Positions 6,750-12,292 of a DNA stretch of 12,292 bases are shown piece after piece. The DNA lies in the NCBI GenBank assembly GCA_023245515.1, contig JAHFKE010000030.1, positions 1 through 12,292 of the forward strand, in the 5' to 3' direction. Source of the stretch: Candidatus Levyibacteriota bacterium (GTDB lineage Bacteria; Patescibacteriota; Microgenomatia; Levybacterales; UBA12049). The number at the start of each line of letters is the position of its first letter. Position 1 is the first letter of the stretch. The position numbers and the translations under genes were made by a program. Below the pieces are notes generated by a model. That model was not told where the DNA came from and did not search any database. It saw nothing but the letters and a program-made list of their open reading frames with translations.

Positions 6750-9119
6750 ATGGACAACAAAAAAATTATAACTTCATTTGAATTTGCAGGAAAGACATTA
6801 ACCCTTGAAACAGGTGAATTGGCTCCTCAAGCAACAGCTGCTGTTTTTGCCAGGCTTGGTGATACGGTTGTTCTGGTAACCGTTGTTGAAGGTGGCAAGA
6901 GAGCTGATCTTGATTACTTCCCCCTCTCTGTAGAATATGCGGAAAAACTTTATGCAGGTGGAAAGATTAAAGGTAGTCGTTGGGTAAAGCGCGAAGGTCG
7001 TCCATCTGATGAAGCAGTTCTTGCAGGCCGTCTTATTGATAGATCTATCCGTCCTCTTTTCCCCAAATCATTTAAAAATGAAGTTCAAGTAATAGTAACA
7101 GTCCTCTCAGTTGACGCAGAGAATGAAGCAGACATCTTGGCATTAAATGCTGTTTCCGCGGCCCTCACAATTTCAAGAATTCCATGGAATGGTCCTATTG
7201 CGGCAATCCGCATGGGATATATCCAAGAAGCAGAGGGTACTCAGGCTTCATATCTCTTGAACCCTACCTCCAGCGAGGCTACATACTCTACTCTTGACCT
7301 GGTTGCTTCACAGAGCCATGAAAAGACTGTTATGCTTGAGGCGGGAGCTTTGCAAGTGCCGGAAGATGTTGTTGCAGCAGCTGTTGAGAAAGCACATGAG
7401 GAAACAGCAAAAGTTCTTAAGGGAATTGAAGAATTCGTTAAAAAGGCAGGACAGAAAAAGCTTGCAGTGCCTGAGGATAATTCTTTGACCGATCTTCTTC
7501 CTCTGATTGAAAAATCGTACAAGGCGGATGTTGTTGCTCTGATTAAGACTCGTGTCGGTAAAGAAGGCGGCGGAAATGAAACAGAAGATTTGGTAGGCCG
7601 TATCTATGACGAGATTAAGCTGAAAGATGCAGAGTCTGTGGTTGATAAGAAGACCATTGGTAAAGCTGTTGAATATGTGATGTTCAAGCTTATTCGTTCT
7701 GACGTTGTGACGAAGCAGAAGCGTGCCGATGGGCGAAAAATTGATGAGGTTCGTGAAATTAAAGCTGAAGTAGGTATTCTTCCAAGAACTCACGGATCAG
7801 CACTTTTCCAGCGTGGTATTACGCAAGCTCTTAGTATAGCAACCCTTGGTTCTCCTCGTCTTGAGCAGCTCATTGAGTCTGCTGAAGGAGAAGAGTCAAA
7901 GAGATATATGCACCACTACTCAGGTCCGCCGTATTCTTTTGGTCAAGCAGGTAGAGCAGGATTTCTTTCAAGACGTGAGATTGGTCATGGAGCATTGGCA
8001 GAGCGTGCCCTGAAGGCTGTCATTCCATCACAGGAGGACTTCCCTTACACGATCAGAGTTGTCTCTGAAGTATTGTCACAAAACGGATCAAGCTCTATGG
8101 CATCAACTTGTGGTTCGACACTTGCTTTGATGGATGCAGGAGTTCCAATTACCAGTCCTGTTGCCGGAATTTCAATCGGTATGATGTCTGTCGATAAGGA
8201 TTACGTTCTTTTGACAGATATTATTGGACTTGAGGATTTTTCAGGCGACATGGATTTCAAAGTAGCAGGGACAGAAAAGGGTATTACAGCAATTCAGCTT
8301 GATGTAAAAAACGATGGACTGACACCTACTCAGGTTGTTGAGATCTTAGCTCGTGCCAGAACAGCCCGCATGCTGATTCTTGAGAAGATGATAGCAGCCA
8401 TGCCTGCTCCAAGAACTGCTGTTTCAGAATATGCTCCAAAGATCGAGCTGATCAAGATTCCAGTAGATAAGATTGGCGAGATCATCGGTCCTGGTGGTAA
8501 GAACATCAAGTCTATTATTGCGACAACCGGTGCACAGGTAGATGTTGAAGACGACGGAACTATTGCTATCTCAGCTGTTTCTGAGGAGTCAGTTCGTAAA
8601 GCAGTTGATTGGATTCAGGGAATTACGCGCGAAATTGTACCGGGTGAGGTTTTTGAAGGAGAAGTAAAGAGAATTTTACCTTTTGGCGCATTTGTCGAAT
8701 ACCTTCCAGGAAGAGAGGGAATGGTCCACGTTTCCAAAATGGCACACGGATTTGTCAAAGATCCATCTGAGGTTGTTTCTATCGGACAGACAGTAAAAGT
8801 ACGTGTTGAAGAGCGCGATCAACAGGGAAGAATCAATCTCTCAATGCTTTTCGGAGAGGATCCGGGTCAGAGTGCTCAAGGCGGTGGACAGTCAAACGAA
8901 GGAGACGCAGGTCAGCAACCAAGATCAGAGGCACCCAGACAGTCTCAGGGCTTTAGGCCCGCACCACGCAGTGGGGGATTTGCTCCAAGACCAAGAGGCA
9001 ATTTCGATCGTCGCGATAGTGGACCTGTCGCAGGTGGCGATGTTCATCCTCTTTCCAGACAGCTTCAAAGAGAAAGTAGAGATGCCAAATTCCCCCCAAG
9101 GAAAAGATTTAGTAGATAG
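6750..9119 (+). CDS. pnp: Polyribonucleotide nucleotidyltransferase (PNPase) with Arg/Gly/Gln-rich tail
   Basis: PNPase is a trimeric 3'-to-5' phosphorolytic exoribonuclease of mRNA decay. Domains in order are: first RNase PH core (from FAGKTLTLETGELAPQA); helical linker (about 240-320); second, catalytic RNase PH core with GRAGFLSRREIGHGALAERA, the phosphate-binding GSSSMASTCG (near 446-455) and the metal-binding GDMDFKVAG (near 498); KH with IIGPGGKNIKSI (near 580); and S1 (about 631-700). All expected catalytic motifs are present. After residue ~704 there is an ~85-residue tail rich in Gly, Gln, Arg and Pro, ending in a basic KFPPRKRFSR, which may bind RNA or partner proteins. It follows rpsO and ends 3 nt before the convergent pafA stop, with no terminator hairpin between them. 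Confidence 0.97.
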   Translation: MDNKKIITSFEFAGKTLTLETGELAPQATAAVFARLGDTVVLVTVVEGGKRADLDYFPLSVEYAEKLYAGGKIKGSRWVKREGRPSDEAVLAGRLIDRSIRPLFPKSFKNEVQVIVTVLSVDAENEADILALNAVSAALTISRIPWNGPIAAIRMGYIQEAEGTQASYLLNPTSSEATYSTLDLVASQSHEKTVMLEAGALQVPEDVVAAAVEKAHEETAKVLKGIEEFVKKAGQKKLAVPEDNSLTDLLPLIEKSYKADVVALIKTRVGKEGGGNETEDLVGRIYDEIKLKDAESVVDKKTIGKAVEYVMFKLIRSDVVTKQKRADGRKIDEVREIKAEVGILPRTHGSALFQRGITQALSIATLGSPRLEQLIESAEGEESKRYMHHYSGPPYSFGQAGRAGFLSRREIGHGALAERALKAVIPSQEDFPYTIRVVSEVLSQNGSSSMASTCGSTLALMDAGVPITSPVAGISIGMMSVDKDYVLLTDIIGLEDFSGDMDFKVAGTEKGITAIQLDVKNDGLTPTQVVEILARARTARMLILEKMIAAMPAPRTAVSEYAPKIELIKIPVDKIGEIIGPGGKNIKSIIATTGAQVDVEDDGTIAISAVSEESVRKAVDWIQGITREIVPGEVFEGEVKRILPFGAFVEYLPGREGMVHVSKMAHGFVKDPSEVVSIGQTVKVRVEERDQQGRINLSMLFGEDPGQSAQGGGQSNEGDAGQQPRSEAPRQSQGFRPAPRSGGFAPRPRGNFDRRDSGPVAGGDVHPLSRQLQRESRDAKFPPRKRFSR

Positions 9120-9122
9120 GTC

Positions 9123-10487
9123 TTAGTCTTCAGCTTTAGCTTTAGGTTTTTTCAGCACTCCTGCTAAGATATGTGCGGTTTCTTTTTTGATTTCTTCGTC
9201 AGTATAGTCTTGATCTACAGGGCCTAAGGATAATTTCTTCCCCTTTTTTGTAAAAGCAAAAAGGCTAATATGGTCCCATTTAATAGTTATGCTGCCTTTT
9301 ACCTGACCTTTCTTAATTCCCTCTATCACCGCTCCTCGTAATTTAGGGCGTCCTTTGGGGGGAGTGGTTCTAGCTTTTACAATCTGTTCTTCGCTTGGTG
9401 CATGAGGAGCAAATCTCTTACCTTCTTGTCGAAGTTTTACGCCAAATCCATTAGGAACTTGATCGTATTGAAGCTCGTATGCGAGTCCCACATAGTAGTC
9501 TCTCTCAGGATCTGCCTCTCTTTCTCTTCTGCTTGTCATAACCCTATCAATTCTTTCCTGCTTGGTATACCAATCAATTTGTTTCATATCTTCACTAGTT
9601 TCTCCCGTCTCGCTATATCTTCTGAGTGAGTCAGTTATGGAGAACCAGTCAGGAATCAGATCCTGCTCGTCTTGTGGGATATCAAATCTCTCGGGAAGCA
9701 TTGCTGCTCGTCCGGCAAATTCTTCTTCAAGATTCAGAGCTGACATTGTCTTGCCTGATGCTAATTTAAGAGGCTTACTCATATTCTCAGCTTTACCTGC
9801 AACAGCGATGGCTGCCTGCTTGGGGTTAGCTAAAGCAAGATCAGACAAGTCAACTCCTTGCTCTAGGAGACGCAAAACTAAAGATGTAGTGCCAAATTTC
9901 ATCTTGAGTGCCCAAAGGGATATGTTGGGATCTCCACAAAGAAGCTCCAAACGATCTGGCCCGCCTTCTGCATCTGATCTTTGTGTTCTGAAGTGCCACT
10001 TTTTATCGTTACGTATCTTCTGGCCAAGCACGTAGCGAGAGGGTTGCAAGCTTCCTGCTCCTGTAAAAATGGTTCTAGCCGCGAGGTGGGTGTCGAAAGC
10101 AGAGTCATTTGCGCTCTCATATAGTAGTCTTATACGAGTGGAATAATTCTCGTGCGCTCCAGTTGTATAGCCACCTTTCGGCACTATTCCTCTCTTATGG
10201 ATACTCAGTATTTCAGAGGCACCACCATACGCTTCATGGACCATTCTCTCTCCTGCTACTTCATGAAGGACAAGCTCCTCAAGCGTCGGGCATTCAGGGG
10301 TAGAGTATTCAATGAGTTCTTCGTCCGGATAAAGCCTTCCTCCATTTTGTAGAAATGTACCAATGCTGGTGATATCGGGAGTCTTCCATCCTGGGTGAAA
10401 ACTATCGTGATCAACGCCTTTTGTTAGAAGATATCCATACTCTATTTCGCTTCCATAACGCCTGTTTGCAACTTGCTCTCTTTTCAT
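9123..10487 (-). CDS. pafA: Pup--protein ligase PafA homologue
   Basis: PafA activates the C-terminal glutamate of Pup with ATP and links it to substrate lysines. The 454 residues match the length of actinobacterial PafA (452 in Mycobacterium tuberculosis). Conserved elements are GSEIEYG (12-18; E14 and E16 align with the ATP/Mg glutamates of GIETEFG), NGGRLYPDEELIEYSTPEC with D55 at the catalytic-base position, the GAHENYS motif (110-116), the LLCGDPNISLWALKMKFGT block, and a small C-terminal domain containing RLRG and IKWDHI. Only ~26 residues separate the first glutamate motif from NGGRLY, so the long Dop loop is absent; this favours ligase over depupylase/deamidase. No Pup, Dop or proteasome gene is in the window. 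It is transcribed divergently from the Lon-type ATPase and its 3' end nearly touches pnp. Confidence 0.88.
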   Translation of the reverse strand: MKREQVANRRYGSEIEYGYLLTKGVDHDSFHPGWKTPDITSIGTFLQNGGRLYPDEELIEYSTPECPTLEELVLHEVAGERMVHEAYGGASEILSIHKRGIVPKGGYTTGAHENYSTRIRLLYESANDSAFDTHLAARTIFTGAGSLQPSRYVLGQKIRNDKKWHFRTQRSDAEGGPDRLELLCGDPNISLWALKMKFGTTSLVLRLLEQGVDLSDLALANPKQAAIAVAGKAENMSKPLKLASGKTMSALNLEEEFAGRAAMLPERFDIPQDEQDLIPDWFSITDSLRRYSETGETSEDMKQIDWYTKQERIDRVMTSRREREADPERDYYVGLAYELQYDQVPNGFGVKLRQEGKRFAPHAPSEEQIVKARTTPPKGRPKLRGAVIEGIKKGQVKGSITIKWDHISLFAFTKKGKKLSLGPVDQDYTDEEIKKETAHILAGVLKKPKAKAED

Positions 10488-10496
10488 AGTTAGGGC

Positions 10497-10505
10497 ATTA
10501 TAGCA
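10497..10505 (-). promoter_or_regulatory. Extended -10 promoter of pafA (near-leaderless)
   Basis: On the minus strand TGC-TATAAT ends at 10497, 9 nt before the start codon at 10487, so the leader would be about 3 nt. This is the same TGCTATAAT as before rpsO. No good -35 is seen, which is tolerable for an extended -10 promoter. It shares a 65-nt gap with the divergent promoter of the Lon-type ATPase, so regulation of the two genes could be coupled. Confidence 0.7.
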
Positions 10506-10517
10506 AAAAAGTTTAGA

Positions 10518-10546
10518 TTGGTATTTATTGGTAATTGTTGTAATAT
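10518..10546 (+). promoter_or_regulatory. Promoter of the Lon-type ATPase gene (leaderless)
   Basis: TTGGTA (10518-10523), a 17-bp spacer and TAATAT (10541-10546) end 6 nt before the ATG at 10553. Transcription would start on or beside the start codon. Its -35 lies upstream of the pafA -10 on the opposite strand, so both promoters are packed back to back. Confidence 0.55.
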
Positions 10547-10552
10547 ATATGT

Positions 10553-11884
10553 ATGGATCCTACTGCTCAGGCTCAACCTAATCCGCCCTCTGAAAATATC
10601 GTTCAGTCGTCACAGTTAGGCGGGGGACAAAACGGCGATAACTCCAAGATTACAGGCGACCAAGTAATTGAAAATCCTCTTAGCAATCAAGTTCTCGATC
10701 AGAAACAAGCGGAAGAAGCAGGCCAACTGGCCATTAGGAATACCGCTCAAGTGATCAATAATGCACAGGAGCCGGATAAGAGTGGTGAGGCTCAGCCTAC
10801 TACTGTCTCTCTGGTCATTGATCCTTCAAAGCGCGATCAAATAAAAGAGCTTGAAGATCAAGTAGCAACTTCCAGCGTTCCTGAAGCATTGCGCGTGATC
10901 ATCAAAGACAGAATCGATCGCTTGAAACTCATAAAGGCGGGATCAGGATACATGAGCTCCATGTATATACTTGAATATGAATCAACATCGCGGTATGTCA
11001 ATTGGTGCGTAGGGCTTCCGTGGATTACAAAATCGCAAGACGTTCTAAATCTTACTAAGGCCCGTGAGAGTCTGGATAAATATCACTATGGTCTCAATAT
11101 GCTTAAAGAGAGAGTTTTGGAATATATCGCGTCGATTATGTTGAATCTTCAGAACAATGGGCCTGATTTTGCCTCACGCTCTCCGATTCTTTGCTTCGTA
11201 GGTCTTGCAGGTACGGGGAAGACGACATTTGGTATATCAATGGCAGAAGCACTTGGTCGCTCTATCGAGCGTATTCCTTTTGGAGGTATGGCCGATTCAA
11301 GAGTTTTGAGAGGACAATCACGTTTTTTCCCGGATGCTGAACCCGGACAGATTGTGAAGCATCTTGTGCATGCCAAGGCAAGAAATCCCGTTCTTCTCTT
11401 GGACGAAATTGACCGTGTTACTGAGACAGCGAGAGCCGATATTATGGGTGTTTTGATCGAGCTTTTAGATCCTGAACAGAACGCAACCTTCAGTGATCAC
11501 TATATTGATTTTCCGTTTAATCTCTCGAATTGTCTCTTTGTTGCGACCTCAAACAATGTATCGACCATTGCCACGGCTGTCTTGGATCGTATGGAGATCA
11601 TTCAAATGCCTTCATACAGCGACACAGAGAAGATGGTGATTGGACGGGATTATGTTCTTCCAAAGACGAGAGCTCTCATGGGACTTAAGGAAGATCAATT
11701 ACAGATTGATGATGCTATATGGCAGCCTGTTATTCGTCCACTCGGATATGATCCAGGGGTTCGTAGCTTGGATCGTCTGATTAACATGATGTGTCGAAGA
11801 GTAGCAAAACTGATTGTAGAGGGTGAGGTAAAAAATGTTCGCATTACGCCTGACAATATAAAGAAATTTACCCAGGACTTCTAG
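10553..11884 (+). CDS. Lon-type AAA+ ATPase lacking both the substrate-binding N-domain and the protease domain
   Basis: The ATPase half is clearly of the Lon family. It has a coiled-coil segment with YVNWCVGLPW (near 147-156), then KARESLDKYHYGL, Walker A GLAGTGKT (217-224), GGMADSRVLRGQSR pore/linker region, Walker B VLLLDEID (D284-E285), LLDPEQNATFSDHY, sensor-1 N334 in ATSNN, arginine finger R346 in LDRME, and sensor-2 R404 in GVRSLDRLI. The protein stops at residue 443, where the serine-lysine (S16) protease domain of Lon would begin, and nothing downstream resembles that domain. The usual N-terminal Lon domain is replaced by ~85 disordered Gln/Asn/Pro-rich residues. It probably acts as an unfoldase or remodeller without proteolysis. 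Because it is divergent from pafA it may serve tagged proteins, but it lacks an obvious Mpa/ARC OB domain, so that link is only inferred. Confidence 0.88.
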   Translation: MDPTAQAQPNPPSENIVQSSQLGGGQNGDNSKITGDQVIENPLSNQVLDQKQAEEAGQLAIRNTAQVINNAQEPDKSGEAQPTTVSLVIDPSKRDQIKELEDQVATSSVPEALRVIIKDRIDRLKLIKAGSGYMSSMYILEYESTSRYVNWCVGLPWITKSQDVLNLTKARESLDKYHYGLNMLKERVLEYIASIMLNLQNNGPDFASRSPILCFVGLAGTGKTTFGISMAEALGRSIERIPFGGMADSRVLRGQSRFFPDAEPGQIVKHLVHAKARNPVLLLDEIDRVTETARADIMGVLIELLDPEQNATFSDHYIDFPFNLSNCLFVATSNNVSTIATAVLDRMEIIQMPSYSDTEKMVIGRDYVLPKTRALMGLKEDQLQIDDAIWQPVIRPLGYDPGVRSLDRLINMMCRRVAKLIVEGEVKNVRITPDNIKKFTQDF

Positions 11885-11907
11885 CTCATTATCCCCCATT
11901 TATGTAT

Positions 11908-11936
11908 TTGTTTTCTTTGTGTTGACGCTCTATAAT
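11908..11936 (+). promoter_or_regulatory. Promoter of the ftsK-like gene (leaderless)
   Basis: TTGTTT (11908-11913), a 17-bp spacer and a perfect TATAAT (11931-11936) end 8 nt before the ATG at 11945, giving a leader of about 2 nt. No terminator hairpin separates it from the upstream Lon-type ATPase gene, so readthrough is also possible. Confidence 0.65.
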
Positions 11937-11944
11937 AAGTAGAT

Positions 11945-12292
11945 ATGGCGCGTAAAAAGGCCTTTAAGTTAAAATTAAAAAAGAAAACAGTCTATGCTAT
12001 CTTTGGCCTAGCGTTCTTGCTCACTGGAATTTTCTTACTTCTAACATTTATCAATAGAACAGAGTCAACGATTCCTATCAATGATAAGTTGCATGAAAAG
12101 TTCGGATCTCTTGCAATTCTTTTTCCTCCCGTCTTACTCTTCTTCGGCTTTTTGTTTTTACGTCTGAAGATATATCTTTCCCGTCTCAATGTTACAGTTG
12201 GATATTTGGTGATTTTTGTCTCGCTTCTTGGTCTCACTCAGGGTGGTGCCATTGGAGCAGAGATATCTTCTATTTTGGAGGGTATTCTGACA
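11945..12292 (+). CDS. ftsK: FtsK/SpoIIIE-like DNA translocase, N-terminal membrane part (cut by the window edge)
   Basis: The visible 116 residues start with a very basic cytoplasmic stretch (ARKKAFKLKLKKK) followed by hydrophobic segments at about 15-36, 54-74 and 84-98. The last is followed by QGGAIGAEISS, resembling the glycine-rich loop before the last helix of FtsK N-domains. FtsK anchors at the division septum and pumps chromosomal DNA. The motor and gamma domains would lie beyond the right edge and are not visible, so the assignment rests on the membrane pattern and resemblance to FtsK N-termini. It could be another membrane protein. Confidence 0.65.
   Translation, partial: MARKKAFKLKLKKKTVYAIFGLAFLLTGIFLLLTFINRTESTIPINDKLHEKFGSLAILFPPVLLFFGFLFLRLKIYLSRLNVTVGYLVIFVSLLGLTQGGAIGAEISSILEGILT

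Noticed and set aside
8803..9126. 107-codon frame overlapping the pnp 3' end
   Set aside because: It lies wholly over the conserved PNPase S1 domain and tail in another frame, with no family resemblance or promoter.
10616..10633. Internal LGGGQ string in the Lon-type ATPase N-terminus as a fused Pup
   Set aside because: Pup needs a free C-terminal GGQ or GGE; this string is internal, and the surrounding sequence has no Pup-like helical region.
11922..11936. TTGACG as the -35 of the ftsK-like gene
   Set aside because: It is only 3 bp from TATAAT; TTGTTT at 11908 gives the correct 17-bp spacing.
1..12292. tRNA, rRNA, CRISPR array or insertion sequence
   Set aside because: No cloverleaf-like sequence, regular spacer-repeat array or transposase frame was seen; the only repeats are the two short palindromes reported.

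Overview
The window looks like a piece of a moderately AT-rich, gene-dense bacterial chromosome, most likely from the Candidate Phyla Radiation (Patescibacteria, perhaps Microgenomates). That is an inference. It rests on a stripped nusA-infB-rpsO-pnp cluster with no rimP, ylxR, rbfA, truB or ribF between the genes, an IF2 with no N-terminal domain, very short intergenic gaps, near absence of Shine-Dalgarno sequences, and promoters whose -10 boxes sit almost on the start codons. The genetic code appears standard. No RNA gene, insertion sequence or CRISPR array was seen.

Layout. Positions 77-2338 (+) hold a ClpA-sized Hsp100 unfoldase with a degenerate first ATPase module. Positions 2338-2419 hold a G-rich imperfect palindrome. 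Positions 2466-5108 (+) hold nusA and infB. Positions 5117-5177 hold a decayed dispersed-type palindrome. Positions 5186-6385 (+) hold a DHH/NrnA-like protein that has lost its catalytic residues and carries a long disordered tail. Positions 6428-9119 (+) hold rpsO and pnp behind a near-consensus promoter. Positions 9123-10487 (-) hold a PafA-type Pup ligase homologue, convergent with pnp. Positions 10553-11884 (+) hold a Lon-type AAA+ ATPase with no protease domain, divergent from pafA over a 65-nt shared promoter region. From 11945 to the right edge (+) is the membrane N-terminus of an FtsK-like protein.

How the genes fit together. The left two thirds is an information-processing block: transcription elongation and termination (NusA), translation initiation (IF2), the ribosomal small subunit (S15) and RNA decay (PNPase). 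The rest is protein quality control: a Clp unfoldase, a Pup-type ligase and a peptidase-less Lon ATPase. No Pup, Dop, proteasome subunit, ClpP or Lon protease domain is encoded here. The most interesting hypothesis is that the divergent pafA / Lon-ATPase pair is a reduced tagging-and-unfolding system. A second window-wide signal is apparently leaderless transcription of most transcription units, together with an IF2 whose fMet-tRNA pocket residues are altered.
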